Origin: Chloroflexota bacterium
GTDB taxonomy: Bacteria > Chloroflexota > UBA6077 > SHYK01
DNA: 54,986 nucleotides
Direction: 5' to 3'
NCBI GenBank assembly: GCA_035652535.1
Contig: DASRDP010000115.1
Location: 1-54,986, forward strand
The translations under genes and the position numbers were made by a program. The notes beneath the pieces were generated by a model that made no database searches, had not been told where the DNA came from, and saw nothing but the letters and a program-made list of their open reading frames with translations. Of the stretch, positions 8,794-21,449 are shown one piece after another. Position 1 is the stretch's first letter. Every line of letters begins with the position of its first letter.

Positions 8794-9675
8794 ATGGAGC
8801 GCGGAACAGTTACGGTAAAGACAGGCCACGCGGAAATGCTCAAGGGCGGTGTCATCATGGACGTGGTGACTCCGGACCAGGCAAAGGTCGCCGAAGAGGC
8901 GGGCGCGTGCGCCGTCATGGCGTTGGAGCGCGTCCCGGCCGATATCCGAGCGGCGGGTGGCGTGGCGCGCATGGCTGATCCGCGCATCATCGAAGACATC
9001 ATGCACGCCGTCACTATTCCCGTTATGGCCAAGTGCCGAATCGGCCATTTTGTCGAAGCCCAGGTGCTCCAGTCGTTGGGCGTCGACTACATCGATGAAA
9101 GCGAAGTCTTGACGCCGGCCGACGAGCAGCACCACATCAACAAGCATAGCTTCGTCGTGCCCTTCGTCTGTGGAGCGCGAGACCTCGGTGAAGCGCTACG
9201 GCGCATCGGCGAGGGCGCCGCGATGATCCGAACCAAGGGCGAGGCCGGCACCGGCGACATCAAAGAGGCGACACGGCACGTACGCACCGTGATGGCCCAG
9301 ATTCGAAAGCTCCACGGCATGTTGGACGATGAGCTGATGGCCGAGGCGAAAGCCCTCGGCGCACCCTTCGAGCTGGTACAGGAGGTCGCGCGCACGGGAA
9401 AGCTTCCCGTTGTCAACTTCGCCGCTGGAGGCGTCGCGACTCCAGCCGACGCTGCCCTCATGATGCAGCTCGGGTCCGAAGGCGTTTTCGTCGGCTCGGG
9501 CATCTTCAAGTCGGAGAACCCGGAGGCGAGGGCTCGGGCGGTCGTTCGCGCCGTTACCTTCTACAACGATCCGGACGTGATTCTCGAAGTGTCGCGTGGA
9601 CTGGGAGAGCCCATGCGTGGAATCGACCTGTCAACGCTCCGCCCGGAGGAGGTTCTCGCGACGCGTGGCTGGTGA
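8794..9675 (+). CDS. pdxS: pyridoxal 5'-phosphate synthase, PdxS subunit
   Basis: PdxS condenses ribose 5-phosphate, glyceraldehyde 3-phosphate and ammonia from PdxT into pyridoxal phosphate. The barrel motifs are clear: KGGVIMDV near the N-terminus, [39 protein letters not shown] and GEAGTGD. Both family lysines, in the MDV-upstream strand region and RTKGEAGTG, appear in place. An upstream in-frame ATG at 8770 has no ribosome site; the ATG at 8794 follows GAGAGG by 5 nt and gives 293 aa, the normal length. It is immediately followed by pdxT. Confidence 0.95.
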   Translation: MERGTVTVKTGHAEMLKGGVIMDVVTPDQAKVAEEAGACAVMALERVPADIRAAGGVARMADPRIIEDIMHAVTIPVMAKCRIGHFVEAQVLQSLGVDYIDESEVLTPADEQHHINKHSFVVPFVCGARDLGEALRRIGEGAAMIRTKGEAGTGDIKEATRHVRTVMAQIRKLHGMLDDELMAEAKALGAPFELVQEVARTGKLPVVNFAAGGVATPADAALMMQLGSEGVFVGSGIFKSENPEARARAVVRAVTFYNDPDVILEVSRGLGEPMRGIDLSTLRPEEVLATRGW

Positions 9676-9679
9676 CGCC

Positions 9680-10363
9680 GTGCGCATCGGGGTCGTCGCT
9701 CTCCAGGGCGCCTTTCGAGAACACCGCGAAGTCCTTGCCCGTCTCGGAGCCGAGACTGTTGAAGTCCGCAGGCCAGAGGACCTGAACGGGCTCGACGGAC
9801 TGGTCATTCCCGGCGGTGAAAGCACCACGATCCGCCTCCTCATGACCGAATTCGGTCTCGAGCCGGATCTCCGCGATGCGATCGCGCGTGGCCTCCCCGT
9901 GCTCGGTACCTGCGCTGGGATGATCGTTCTGGCAAAGCGGGTGGATGGCGAACCGATCCCAGGGCTCGAGGGCCTTGACGTTTCCGTTCGACGAAACGCC
10001 TTTGGTCGTCAGGTGGACAGCTTCGAGCAAGATCTTGTATTTCCCGCCGTCGGCGACCAGCCCGTCCACGCCGTGTTCATTCGCGCTCCCGTGGTCGAAT
10101 CGGTGGGCGAGGGCGTTGAAGTCCTCGCCCGGATCGAGGACGGACGAATCGTCGCCGTGAAACAGGGCGCGGTGCTGGGAATCGCATTTCATCCGGAGCT
10201 CACGCCTGACACACGCATCCATCGGTATTTTCTCGACCTGGTCGCCCGTCTAAAGTCAAATCGTGAACAGCAGGAGAGTCATGAGGCCGAACCCACCGGG
10301 GTCGGCGGACGAAGTCGGGGCGTCGAAGCCGCTCCGAACGCGCATCGCTCACCGGCGATCTAG
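9680..10363 (+). CDS. pdxT: pyridoxal 5'-phosphate synthase, glutaminase subunit PdxT
   Basis: PdxT is the class I glutamine amidotransferase that feeds ammonia to PdxS. It shows VVALQGAFREH, the oxyanion region IPGGESTTI, the nucleophile cysteine in LGTCAGMIVLA and the C-terminal His-Glu pair in IAFHPELT. GTG 9680 is chosen because the family begins at (M)RIGVVALQG; an in-frame GTG at 9665 is possible and overlaps pdxS. After the domain ends (about residue 190) there is a roughly 35-residue hydrophilic tail that is unusual for PdxT and looks unstructured. Confidence 0.93.
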   Translation: MRIGVVALQGAFREHREVLARLGAETVEVRRPEDLNGLDGLVIPGGESTTIRLLMTEFGLEPDLRDAIARGLPVLGTCAGMIVLAKRVDGEPIPGLEGLDVSVRRNAFGRQVDSFEQDLVFPAVGDQPVHAVFIRAPVVESVGEGVEVLARIEDGRIVAVKQGAVLGIAFHPELTPDTRIHRYFLDLVARLKSNREQQESHEAEPTGVGGRSRGVEAAPNAHRSPAI

Positions 10364-10390
10364 CCTCCGAGATCCCCACGAGGCGACAGA

Positions 10391-11335
10391 ATGGTGAACG
10401 CAATGCGCGCGATCGACGGCGTGACCATCGGGCTCCTGCACCGGATCGAAGGTACCGAGCTCACGGCCCACACATGGCCGAAAGCGCCGCCGGAGAACCG
10501 CCACCCTACTTTCCTTCGTCTGCTCTCCGGACTCATGGTGAGCTACGCGGGAGACCGGCGGATGGGAGTCGCCCGAGACGACGGCCACGTATCCGGCATG
10601 GTCATCGCGCGTTCGCGCGCGACCGGGGTTGTCTGGGACATCGAGCAGCTCGTCGCGCCAAGTGTCGGAGCCGCTGTGGACCTCCTGGGATGGGCCTGCG
10701 AATGCGCGCGGAACGCGCGAGGGCGACGAGTGTTTCTCGAGACACCGCCGGAGGGGTTGGGAGCCGACGCCGCGCGCAGGGCGGGCTTCGAGCGCTACAG
10801 CGACGCGGCCACCTACCGGCTGGAGCCCGGGTTCCGCCAGGATGCGCCAGACGCACTGCCGGCCCGCCCGCGACTCACCTCCGACGAGCAAGGCGTGTTT
10901 CAGCTTTACTGCGCCGCCGTTCCGGCCCCGGTTCGCGCCGCCGAGGCGATGACGTACGGCGAGTGGAAAGCCCTCTATCGTGGCCGAAAGGTCTGGACGC
11001 CGAGCGTACTGGGGAGCCGCCAGGATTTCGTTTGGGAGCTCGGGTCGCGAATTATCGGGTGGATGCGCCTCTCGTTCGGCCAGCGAAGCCAGTATCTGGA
11101 GATGCTCGTGCATCCGCTGTACGAGAGCTACACCCCGCAGATGATCCGAAACGCCCTGTCGCAGATGAGCGCGAAGGTTCCCGTTCTCGCGGATGTGCGA
11201 GAATATCATGCGGGCATTCGAAACGCATTGGAACAGGAAGGATTTCGCAGCGGAGCGGCGTATACCATCTGGGTTCGACAACTCGCCCCCCGCCTCGCGC
11301 AGCCGAGCGGCGCGGCCGCGCAGGCCACTGCGTAG
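10391..11335 (+). CDS. GNAT-like acyltransferase family protein, function unknown
   Basis: This 314-aa protein resembles tandem GNAT folds rather than a single enzyme. A central FLETPPEG...AARRAGFERYSDAATYRLE segment matches the end of a GNAT domain, and a second half (about 165-300) ends with a similar NALEQEGFRSGAAYTIWV segment. Conserved acetyl-CoA loop residues (R/QxxGxG/A) are not clear, so catalytic activity is uncertain. It sits in the same direction between pdxT (27 bp) and the SpoIIIAA-like ATPase (54 bp). I do not recognise a specific substrate. Confidence 0.6.
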   Translation: MVNAMRAIDGVTIGLLHRIEGTELTAHTWPKAPPENRHPTFLRLLSGLMVSYAGDRRMGVARDDGHVSGMVIARSRATGVVWDIEQLVAPSVGAAVDLLGWACECARNARGRRVFLETPPEGLGADAARRAGFERYSDAATYRLEPGFRQDAPDALPARPRLTSDEQGVFQLYCAAVPAPVRAAEAMTYGEWKALYRGRKVWTPSVLGSRQDFVWELGSRIIGWMRLSFGQRSQYLEMLVHPLYESYTPQMIRNALSQMSAKVPVLADVREYHAGIRNALEQEGFRSGAAYTIWVRQLAPRLAQPSGAAAQATA

Positions 11336-11389
11336 CAGGCACTACTGTCACGCGTGGGAAGCCAACCGACGGCTGATGGGGAGGAGCTG

Positions 11390-13108
11390 ATGGCTTACAC
11401 GGGAAGTCGGAGCGGCGAGCGGGTCGTCGTCGACGACCTACACGCGCTCCTTGCGGGTATTCCTCCCCACATCCGAGAGCCTCTGGACCGGCACGCTCTC
11501 ACGCCGGACTTGCTCGAGGTGATTCTCGACCTGGGGCGCGAGCCAGAAGCCAGGTTCCCCGGCCGCGAGGTGATTGTCAGCGATCGCCCGGTGACCCAGG
11601 ACGACCTCGACTACGTGATCCAGCGCATCGGCGCGTTCGGCGACGACAATCGCGCGGGCATCGAGCGCACCCTGCACCGAATCTCCGCTATCCGGAATCG
11701 ATCGGGCCGGATCGTGGGGCTGACGCTACGCGTTGGCCGCGCCGTGTTCGGCACTGTCGCCATCATTCAGGACATCGTGGAGAGCCGCCGAAGCATCCTC
11801 CTTCTTGGGCGGCCCGGCGTCGGCAAGACCACAATGCTTCGCGAGACCGCGCGCGTCCTCGCGGACGATCTCAAGCAGCGCGTCGTCATCGTCGACACGT
11901 CAAACGAGATCGCGGGGGATGGAGACATTCCGCATCCGGCCATCGGACGGGCGCGTCGCATGCAGGTTCCGACGCCCTCGATGCAGCACCAGATCATGAT
12001 CGAGGCTGTGGAAAACCATATGCCCGAGGTCATCGTGATCGACGAAATCGGGAACGAGCTGGAGGCCGCGGCAGCGCGGACGATCGCGGAGCGCGGGGTG
12101 CAGCTCGTCGCCACTGCCCACGGCAACACGCTCGAAAACCTCATCATGAACCCCACGCTGTCGGACTTGATCGGTGGGATTCAGACCGTCACGCTAGGCG
12201 ACGAGGAGGCACGGCGCCGCGGAACGCAAAAGTCGGTTCTGGAGCGCAAAGCGCCCCCGACCTTCGACGTGCTGGTCGAGATCCAGGAGCGGGAGCGCGT
12301 CGCAGTCCACGAGAACATCGCGGACGTCGTCGATTCGCTGCTGCGCGGCGATCCGGTCGCGCCGATCATTCGCTTTCGCGATGAGCACGGTCGAATTCGG
12401 ACCGAGCAGGGTGTTCCTCCGCCCTTCTCCCTCGTCCCGTCGATCGATCGAGACCGGGGGGCGGCCCGTGGCTGGGGCGGGCGGGGCGCGCGGAGAGGGA
12501 CGGACTACTGGCAGATCGACGACGGGCGCGCCGGGTATGCCAAGGAGTATCGATCTCGGCCTTCGCGCGAGGAGCCCTCGATTCGCGCGCCGGAGCCCGC
12601 CGCCGAGCGCACGCCGGCCGCCGAGGCCGCGCCATTGCGCCAAAAGCCGCTCCGCATCTTCCCATTCGGCGTCAATCGATCGCGTCTCGAGCAGGCAGTC
12701 CACGAGATTCAAGCTCCGGTGGTCCTGTCCAATGATGTCAACCAGGCGGACGTCGTCATCACCGTGAAGAACTACTACCGGAGAAAGCCACAGCCACTGC
12801 GAGATGCCGAGGCGTCCGGCGTGCCGGTCTACGTCCTGCGGAGCAACACCGGCGCGCAGATCCTCGAGGGGATGGAGAAGCTCATGCACTCCACATCCCC
12901 GCATCGCACCACGGATGCGCTGCAAGAGGCGGAAGACGCGGTGCATGACGTGCTTAACCAGGACCAACCGGCCGTGGAGCTTGCTCCGCAGAACGCGTAC
13001 ATCCGTCGGCTCCAGCACCAAATTGCCGATCGATACAACCTCGCATCCCGAAGCACGGGTCGGGAGCCGCATCGGCGGGTCATGATCTATCAACCCGAGG
13101 CCCCGTAG
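11390..13108 (+). CDS. SpoIIIAA/Ycf45-like AAA ATPase with C-terminal R3H domain
   Basis: A 572-aa protein. The ATPase core has the Walker A loop [19 protein letters not shown] near residues 140-157 and the Walker B-like [23 protein letters not shown]. This matches the SpoIIIAA/Ycf45 branch of RecA-like ATPases found outside sporulation in Chloroflexota and Cyanobacteria. A low-complexity linker (about 350-420) precedes a second alpha/beta domain and a C-terminal R3H single-stranded nucleic-acid-binding motif ([20 protein letters not shown]). The ATG at 11390 follows a GGAGGAG ribosome site; the longer GTG frame at 11354 is not used. Its stop shares one base with the tmk start. The cellular role is not known. 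Confidence 0.85.
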   Translation: MAYTGSRSGERVVVDDLHALLAGIPPHIREPLDRHALTPDLLEVILDLGREPEARFPGREVIVSDRPVTQDDLDYVIQRIGAFGDDNRAGIERTLHRISAIRNRSGRIVGLTLRVGRAVFGTVAIIQDIVESRRSILLLGRPGVGKTTMLRETARVLADDLKQRVVIVDTSNEIAGDGDIPHPAIGRARRMQVPTPSMQHQIMIEAVENHMPEVIVIDEIGNELEAAAARTIAERGVQLVATAHGNTLENLIMNPTLSDLIGGIQTVTLGDEEARRRGTQKSVLERKAPPTFDVLVEIQERERVAVHENIADVVDSLLRGDPVAPIIRFRDEHGRIRTEQGVPPPFSLVPSIDRDRGAARGWGGRGARRGTDYWQIDDGRAGYAKEYRSRPSREEPSIRAPEPAAERTPAAEAAPLRQKPLRIFPFGVNRSRLEQAVHEIQAPVVLSNDVNQADVVITVKNYYRRKPQPLRDAEASGVPVYVLRSNTGAQILEGMEKLMHSTSPHRTTDALQEAEDAVHDVLNQDQPAVELAPQNAYIRRLQHQIADRYNLASRSTGREPHRRVMIYQPEAP

Positions 13109-13803
13109 TGTTCATCTCCATCGAGGGGCCGGACGGCGCCGGTAAAACGACGCAGGCGGCGTTGCTGGTCGACCGGCTCCGCGAAGGCGGGCGCCGGGTC
13201 GTGGCCGTTCACGAGCCGGGCGGAACCGATCTCGGGACGCACATCCGTGCCCTTCTTGTCCATCGCGGCGGCGTGTCGATCGATCCCCGTGCAGAAGCGC
13301 TCCTCTTCTCCGCCTGTCGGGCCCAGCTCGTCGCGGAAGTGATTCGTCCGGCGCTGGAAAGCGGCGCCATCGTCGTGGCCGACCGATTCGCGGACTCGAC
13401 GCGCGCGTACCAGGGCGCGGGGCGCGGGCTACCGGCCGAAGATCTGGAAGCGCTGATCTCCGTCGCCACGGGCGGACTCGCCCCGGATCTGACCGTGCTG
13501 CTCGACCTGCCGCCTGCGGCCGGTCTTCGCCGTCTCGCGGCGTCGACAAAGGCAGCCGCGGACGGGCCCAGCCAGTTCTCGTTCTTCGAGGAGCTGCACC
13601 TGCCCGCAGCGTGGAATCGATTCGAGGACGAAGGGCGCCAATTTCAAGAGCGCGTCCGGGCGGCGTACCTCGACCTGGCGCGGGCGGAGCCAGATCGGTG
13701 GCGCGTTGTCGACGCGACACTCGGCGTGGCCGACGTGGGCGAGCGGGTGCTCCAGCTCGTGATGGACGCTCTGGCGACACGTACGTCCCCCTCCAAACGC
13801 TGA
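13108..13803 (+). CDS. tmk: thymidylate kinase
   Basis: dTMP kinase, making dTDP for DNA synthesis. The P-loop is IEGPDGAGKTTQAALL, the DR motif is VVADRFADSTRAYQGAGRGL, and a lid region follows around residues 150-175 with an insert rich in Ala/Lys/Ser. GTG at 13108 overlaps the final base of the upstream stop, so it is likely translationally coupled to the SpoIIIAA-like ATPase. At 231 aa it is a little longer than the usual 205-215. Confidence 0.93.
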   Translation: MFISIEGPDGAGKTTQAALLVDRLREGGRRVVAVHEPGGTDLGTHIRALLVHRGGVSIDPRAEALLFSACRAQLVAEVIRPALESGAIVVADRFADSTRAYQGAGRGLPAEDLEALISVATGGLAPDLTVLLDLPPAAGLRRLAASTKAAADGPSQFSFFEELHLPAAWNRFEDEGRQFQERVRAAYLDLARAEPDRWRVVDATLGVADVGERVLQLVMDALATRTSPSKR

Positions 13804-13873
13804 GTATGTCGCGCTGTCACGAGAACGGTCTCATCGCGGACGGTGGGATCGGCGCCGGTGCGACTCCCCCGGT

Positions 13874-13882
13874 TGCTACAAT
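13874..13882 (+). promoter_or_regulatory. putative extended -10 promoter before the DUF554 gene
   Basis: TGCTACAAT (-10 TACAAT at 13877-13882 with the TGn extension) lies 57 bp before the GTG start. No good -35 hexamer is seen 16-18 bp upstream. The same extended form recurs at 50708-50716 and, on the minus strand, at 46888-46896. Confidence 0.4.
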
Positions 13883-13938
13883 TGCCGAAGCGTCCGCGGA
13901 CCCGCCAATTCCGCGCCATTTGTGATCGAGGGCAGTGT

Positions 13939-16439
<2,501 letters not shown>

Positions 16440-16440
16440 C

Positions 16441-17382
16441 ATGCGTGTTCTCGTCACCGGCGGCGCGGGGTTCATCGCCTCGCATGTGGCAGAGCGGTTC
16501 CTCCAGCTCGGCCACGACGTGATCATCGTCGACAATCTCTCGACGGGCCGGCGCGAGAATGTTCCGGCCGGCGCCCGCCTGGTGGAGATGGACATCGCTT
16601 CACCAGATGTCGGCGCGCTGATCCGCGAGGTGCGACCGGAGATCGTCGATCACCACGCCGCCCATGCCGACGTGCGCCAATCCGTCGAAAATCCGTCTCA
16701 GGATGCGGCGGTCAATGTGGTTGGCATGATCGCGCTGATGCACGAGGCCGCGCGGGCCGGCGTCAGGAAATTCATTTTCGCGTCGAGTGGAGGCGCGATC
16801 TACGGAGACCCGGACGTCGTCCCGTGCGACGAGACGCACCCCGTTCGGCCGCTGAGCCCGTATGGGGCCTCGAAGGCCGCGGGAGAGGTGTACCTCGAGA
16901 CGTTTGGACGGGTCCTGGGGATGGACTTCACGATTCTTCGCTATCCCAACGTGTATGGGCCACGCCAGCATCCCTATACGGAGGAGGGTCAGGTCGTCGC
17001 GCTGTTTTCCCGCCTGATGCTCGAAGGGCGCCAGCCAACGATCTTTGGGGATGGCGAGCAAGCACGCGACTTCGTCTTCGTTTCCGACATCGCCGAGGCG
17101 AACGTGCTGGCTCTCGATCGCGGAAGTCGGCGCACCTTCAACATCGGGACCGGCGTGGCCCTCACCGTCAACGCCCTCACCGATCACCTGCGTCGTCTGA
17201 CCGGGTACGCGGGCGCCCCGGCATACGCCGCGGCCAGGCCTGGCGAGGTCTATCGAATCGCGCTCGACGCGGCGCGCGCGCGGGATGAGCTGGGCTGGCG
17301 CCCGACGACGGCGCTGGAGGACGGCCTGGCGCGGACCGTCGACTGGGTTCGCGCTTCGATGACTGCTGGGCACAGGGCGTGA
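16441..17382 (+). CDS. NAD-dependent epimerase, UDP-glucose 4-epimerase-like
   Basis: A 313-aa extended short-chain dehydrogenase with TGGAGFIASHVAERFL at the start and the YGASKAAGEVYL catalytic tyrosine-lysine pair. The FASSGGAIYGDPD and NVYGPRQHP segments fit GalE-like UDP-hexose 4-epimerases. It follows pyrG by 1 bp and overlaps the mannose-1-P guanylyltransferase by 4 bp, a compact nucleotide-to-sugar-nucleotide unit. Exact substrate unknown. Confidence 0.87.
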   Translation: MRVLVTGGAGFIASHVAERFLQLGHDVIIVDNLSTGRRENVPAGARLVEMDIASPDVGALIREVRPEIVDHHAAHADVRQSVENPSQDAAVNVVGMIALMHEAARAGVRKFIFASSGGAIYGDPDVVPCDETHPVRPLSPYGASKAAGEVYLETFGRVLGMDFTILRYPNVYGPRQHPYTEEGQVVALFSRLMLEGRQPTIFGDGEQARDFVFVSDIAEANVLALDRGSRRTFNIGTGVALTVNALTDHLRRLTGYAGAPAYAAARPGEVYRIALDAARARDELGWRPTTALEDGLARTVDWVRASMTAGHRA

Positions 17383-18455
17383 GCCGATACGTTGCCATTC
17401 TGGCGGGCGGAAGCGGAACGCGGCTGTGGCCCCTCAGCCGTTCGCGCCGTCCGAAGCAGCTTCTTTCGCTGGTCGGCGCGCGGTCGCTGATTCAGGCGAC
17501 GGTAGACCGCGTCTCATCCGTCGCCTCACCGGACCGGATCCTCGTCGTCACGGAGGCGAGCCACGCGGAAGACGTGCGCGCGCAGCTTCCCGAGATTCCC
17601 ACGGAGAACATCCTCGTCGAGCCGACTCGTCGCGGGACGGCCGCGGCCGTCGGCCTCGCCGCCGCGCACATTGCGCACCGGGACCCAGCGGCCTCCATGG
17701 CGTCCCTCCACTCCGACGCGGCTGTGGCCGACGCCGACGAGTTCGGCGCCTGTCTCACCGCGGCGTTCGAGGTGGCGGAGTCCGATGATTGGCTCGTCAC
17801 GCTGGGGATTCGGCCGACCCATCCCCACACGGGTATGGGATACATCCAGGTAGGTCAACCCATGGGCCTCTTTCACGGCCGCCACGCGTTCCGCGCCGTT
17901 CGATTCGTCGAGAAGCCCGACCGCGCCACGGCCGAACAGTTCATCCGCGCAGGGTACGTCTGGAACCCGGGCATGTTCGTATGGCGCGTCGACGTCATTC
18001 TTCGCGAATACGCACGACTCCTGCCGGATATCGCGGACGCGCTCATCCGCATCCAGCAGGCCATCGGGACGCGAAGCGAGGCCGAAACGCTGCGGGATCG
18101 CTACGGGACCATTCGCGTGGAGACCATCGATTACGGGATCATGGAGCGCGCGGAGCGGATCGCGACGATCCCGTCCACATTCGGCTGGAGCGACGTGGGA
18201 AGCTGGGCCGAGCTGATGGAGATCGCGCCCAAGGACCCGGCGGGCAACGTCGTCCAGGGTGAGCACCTTGGCATCGACACGCGCGGGACGCTGGTGATCG
18301 GGGAGCACAAGCCGGTGTTCACCCTGGGGGTCGACGACCTCGTCATCGTTGATCTGCCGGACGCTCTTCTGGTCTGCAGCCGCGCGAGCGCCGAACGCCT
18401 CAAAGAGCTGGTCGAGCGCGTTCAGTCCGACCCGCGCTGGTCGGACCTGACCTAA
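17379..18455 (+). CDS. manC: mannose-1-phosphate guanylyltransferase
   Basis: Makes GDP-mannose from mannose 1-phosphate and GTP. The signature LAGGSGTRLWPLSRSRRPKQ is at residues 8-27, and FVEKPDRATAEQFI and WNPGMFVWRVD follow. At 358 aa it has the nucleotidyltransferase and beta-helix parts but no fused phosphomannose isomerase domain. GTG at 17379 overlaps the preceding stop by 4 bp. A separate cupin gene follows 103 bp later, which is not a ManA-type isomerase by sequence. Confidence 0.92.
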   Translation: MSRYVAILAGGSGTRLWPLSRSRRPKQLLSLVGARSLIQATVDRVSSVASPDRILVVTEASHAEDVRAQLPEIPTENILVEPTRRGTAAAVGLAAAHIAHRDPAASMASLHSDAAVADADEFGACLTAAFEVAESDDWLVTLGIRPTHPHTGMGYIQVGQPMGLFHGRHAFRAVRFVEKPDRATAEQFIRAGYVWNPGMFVWRVDVILREYARLLPDIADALIRIQQAIGTRSEAETLRDRYGTIRVETIDYGIMERAERIATIPSTFGWSDVGSWAELMEIAPKDPAGNVVQGEHLGIDTRGTLVIGEHKPVFTLGVDDLVIVDLPDALLVCSRASAERLKELVERVQSDPRWSDLT

Positions 18456-18558
18456 AGCGCGATCGTGCGCCCCGGAACTCCCTCTTCCGCCGTGATCTCC
18501 AGGACGGCTATGATTGACGTAAAGATCGCGAAGCCCCGCATCGAACTGGAGTACCGCC

Positions 18559-18972
18559 ATGGCGAACATCGAACAGCGCCACCAGCCGCCTGGACAGACG
18601 AGCGATAGCCCGCAGCGTCCCGCCCAACGCCTCTCTGGGATGGCGCTGCGGTTCGACCTGCAGGAGGAATTAGACCGGCTCCGGCGCGAGGAAAGCTGGC
18701 TCCGTGGGGACCGCAATGCCAAAACCCTTGTGAAGGAGCCACACCTCCACGTGACGCTCGCCATCTTGAAGTCCGGCGCGCGCCTCGACGAGCACGAGAC
18801 CGAGGGGCCGTTGACGATCCACACCCTGGAAGGGCGCGTGACCGTCAGCGCGCTCGGGGAACGCATCGATCTGTCACGAGGGCAGATCGCCGCCCTGGAC
18901 GCGGGCGTTCCGCATTGGGTTGAAGCGACCGAAGAGGCGGCGTTCCTTTTGACGATCGGCTGGCCTCGCTGA
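18559..18972 (+). CDS. cupin-domain protein
   Basis: This 137-aa protein is a single small cupin barrel: LHVTLAILKSGARLDEHETEGPLTIHTLEGRVTV carries the first cupin motif with His and Glu, and the second motif ends in AALDAGVPHWVEATEEAAFLLTI. The binding histidines suggest metal binding, but the ligand is unknown. Its N-terminal 30 residues are hydrophilic. The start is ATG. TATGAT at 18509 could be a weak -10. It is convergent with secF. Confidence 0.8.
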   Translation: MANIEQRHQPPGQTSDSPQRPAQRLSGMALRFDLQEELDRLRREESWLRGDRNAKTLVKEPHLHVTLAILKSGARLDEHETEGPLTIHTLEGRVTVSALGERIDLSRGQIAALDAGVPHWVEATEEAAFLLTIGWPR

Positions 18973-19013
18973 TCGCGAGCGCGCCGGCCGGCGGGGTCAG
19001 CGGAAGCGTCTCC

Positions 19014-19982
19014 TCAGGCCCGACCGAGGGCTGGCTGGCGCGCACCGGATCGGCCAAACAGGCGGCCGATCTCGCCCTTCTCCCAGACTACGAGCAGCAT
19101 GCTGGCATTGAAGATGCTGGAGTACGTCCCCGTCGTAATGCCGATGAGGAGGGCGAGGACGAAGTTGCGAATCGTTACGCCTCCAAAAAGCCAGAGCGTG
19201 AAGAGCGTGAGCAGCACCGTGAGGGAGGTTGTCACAGACCGACCCATCGTCTGCATCAAGCTGTGGTTGACGACGTCCTCGAATGGCTCACCCTGGTGTC
19301 GTACGGAGTTCTCCCGCAGCCGGTCGAATACCACGATCGTGTCGTGGACGGAGAAACCGATCACCGTGAGGACCGCGGTGATGAAGAGGGAGTCGAGCTC
19401 GATCTCGAATAGCCGGCCCAGAATCGAAAAGATTCCGACCACCACCAACGTGTCGTGGACCAGCGCGACCACGGCGCACACGCCGTAGCGCCACGACTCT
19501 TTCACATGGCGAAATGCCCACGACAGGTACAGGAGGATCCCGATGCAGGCAGCGCCGACGGCGAGGATGGAATTGCGGATGATCTCCGACGCCACGATCG
19601 GCGACACTTGATCGAAGCTCAACACGGTGACCGCTCCAAACCGCTGGGTCAGGGCGTCTTGAATCTGCTGGCGCTCTGACGGCGTGGTGACATTTCCGGA
19701 GTCGTCACGCGTCTCGGGCGCGAGGGGCGTCGTGCGGACGATGTACGTGCCATCCTCGGCACGTTGCACGATCGCTTCGTGGTGGTTCAGGTCGGCGAAC
19801 GCCTGGCGAACCGAGGCTTGATCGGTGTCCGGGTTGTCGAACTTGAACGTCATAATGGAGCCGCTGGTGAAGTCGATTCCGGGACGAAGGCCCCCCGGAA
19901 GGACGAGGGAGATTACGCCTGGAATGATGACGATGGCCGAAATGATGAAGAAGAGATATCGCTTGCTGACAAGGTCGTACAC
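19014..19982 (-). CDS. secF: protein translocase subunit SecF
   Basis: SecF works with SecD to drive proton-motive-force-dependent late steps of Sec export. The 322-aa product begins VYDLVSKRYLFF with a first membrane helix, then the periplasmic loop with GGLRPGIDFTSG, and a five-helix C-terminal block containing FSVHDTIVVFDRLREN. The frame reads back to 20252 through secD. The family-like start is GTG 19982, 5 nt after the secD stop. Confidence 0.95.
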   Translation of the reverse strand: MYDLVSKRYLFFIISAIVIIPGVISLVLPGGLRPGIDFTSGSIMTFKFDNPDTDQASVRQAFADLNHHEAIVQRAEDGTYIVRTTPLAPETRDDSGNVTTPSERQQIQDALTQRFGAVTVLSFDQVSPIVASEIIRNSILAVGAACIGILLYLSWAFRHVKESWRYGVCAVVALVHDTLVVVGIFSILGRLFEIELDSLFITAVLTVIGFSVHDTIVVFDRLRENSVRHQGEPFEDVVNHSLMQTMGRSVTTSLTVLLTLFTLWLFGGVTIRNFVLALLIGITTGTYSSIFNASMLLVVWEKGEIGRLFGRSGARQPALGRA

Positions 19983-19987
19983 GGCGG

Positions 19988-21385
19988 CTAAGCCCTGAAG
20001 CCTGCGGGCTCGAGCTGAGGCCGCGGCGCCGGCATGCCGAACAGGCCCGGATTGAGCGTCGCCCGGCGGCCCACGATGATGCGAAGGAAGCTGCGCGACA
20101 CGACGATGGCGCTGAACATGCTCACCGCCACGCCGATGGCGAGGGTGATAGCGAACCCCATCACGATATTGGCGCCGAAGTTCGACCCGAACCAGTAGAG
20201 GATCCCGCAGGTAATGAGGGTCGAGAAGTTCGAATCTCGAATGGACGGCCACGCCCGACTGAATCCCGCGTCAATGGCAGCGCCGACCGTCTTTCCATTG
20301 CGAAGCTCTTCTTTCATCCGCTCGAAGATCAGGATGTTGGCGTCGACCGCCATCCCGATGGAGAGGATGAACCCGGCGATTCCTGCCAGCGTGAGCGTAA
20401 TGGGAATGAGCTTAAAGACGGCGAGCACGAGAAGCGTATAGACCAGCAGCGCGCCCACCGCTACGATCCCGAGCATGCGGTAGTACAGGATCATGAAGAG
20501 CGCGACGACCAGCAGCGCGATCTCGCCCGCGATGACGCTTCGGTGCACCGAGTCGGCGCCGAGGGTCGCATCAACGGTGCGCTCCTCCTCGATGCTCACG
20601 GGCAGCGGAAGGGCGCCCGCGTTGAGCTGAATGACGAGGTCCCTGGCCTCATTGAGGGTGAAGTTGCCCGTGATGCGCCCATTGGTCGTGATCTGCGCCT
20701 GGACGGTGGGGGTGGAGATGGGCTGGCCATCCAGGAAGATGCCGAGCTGCTTCCCCTTGAGGCGATTCGTGATTTCGCCGAAGAGCTTGCCTCCCTCGCT
20801 GTCGAATTCGAACTCGATCTCCGGCTTGTTCGTCTGCCGATCGAATCCGACCGACGCCTTCTTGAAGTACTTGCCGGTCAGCTCCTTCTCCGTGTTGTCG
20901 GACCCGGTCGCCGTGGCAATGACCCACTGCTGCTGGCCGTCGACCGTCTTCTGCTCGCGAAAATCGAGCTGAGCAGTCTTCCCAATGAGGTTCTTCGCCT
21001 CCTCGATGTCACGAATGCCCGGCAGCTCGACGATGATGCGGTCGGTTCCGCGCTTCTGCACGATAGACTCGGCCACGCCATACGCGTTGATTCGGCGCCC
21101 GATCACGTCGGCGACGCCGTCGACGGCGCTGTTGACGTCCTCGCCTGCAGGTACCTTGCTCGTGTCGGCGCGGAGGACGAGGTGCGTGCCGCCCTGGAGG
21201 TCCAATCCGAGACGGAAGCCCTGACGGTGAAAGTCCAGCAGGTCGATGTGGATGCCCTCGCTGTGGGGCCACGGAACGATCGCGGGCAGATAGTTCGTTG
21301 GGTTCTGCGGCCAGACGACGATGAGGCTCATGACGGCGAGAACGGCAATGAGGAAGACGAAGACGTTGTTCCGCTGATTCGTCAA
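19988..21385 (-). CDS. secD: protein translocase subunit SecD
   Basis: The 465-aa SecD has an N-terminal membrane helix, the conserved FRLGLDLQGGTHLVL strand, a large extracytoplasmic domain, and a C-terminal six-helix RND-like block with AGFILSIGMAVDANILIFERMKEE. It couples proton flow to preprotein release together with SecF, encoded 5 nt downstream. The start is ATG, and a TATAAT on the same strand 36 nt upstream may be its -10 element. Confidence 0.95.
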   Translation of the reverse strand: MTNQRNNVFVFLIAVLAVMSLIVVWPQNPTNYLPAIVPWPHSEGIHIDLLDFHRQGFRLGLDLQGGTHLVLRADTSKVPAGEDVNSAVDGVADVIGRRINAYGVAESIVQKRGTDRIIVELPGIRDIEEAKNLIGKTAQLDFREQKTVDGQQQWVIATATGSDNTEKELTGKYFKKASVGFDRQTNKPEIEFEFDSEGGKLFGEITNRLKGKQLGIFLDGQPISTPTVQAQITTNGRITGNFTLNEARDLVIQLNAGALPLPVSIEEERTVDATLGADSVHRSVIAGEIALLVVALFMILYYRMLGIVAVGALLVYTLLVLAVFKLIPITLTLAGIAGFILSIGMAVDANILIFERMKEELRNGKTVGAAIDAGFSRAWPSIRDSNFSTLITCGILYWFGSNFGANIVMGFAITLAIGVAVSMFSAIVVSRSFLRIIVGRRATLNPGLFGMPAPRPQLEPAGFRA

Positions 21386-21420
21386 GATTCACTCCAGAGG
21401 CGAGCGCAGTGGACCGAACG

Positions 21421-21426
21421 ATTATA
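21421..21426 (-). promoter_or_regulatory. possible -10 element for secDF
   Basis: The minus strand reads TATAAT here, 36 nt upstream of the secD ATG. No convincing -35 is seen at 16-18 bp, so this is a -10 match only. The same AT-rich patch reads TATACT on the plus strand (21423-21428), just before the small membrane protein gene. Confidence 0.35.
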
Positions 21427-21449
21427 CTGCTGTGCTACGCGGGGGTTTG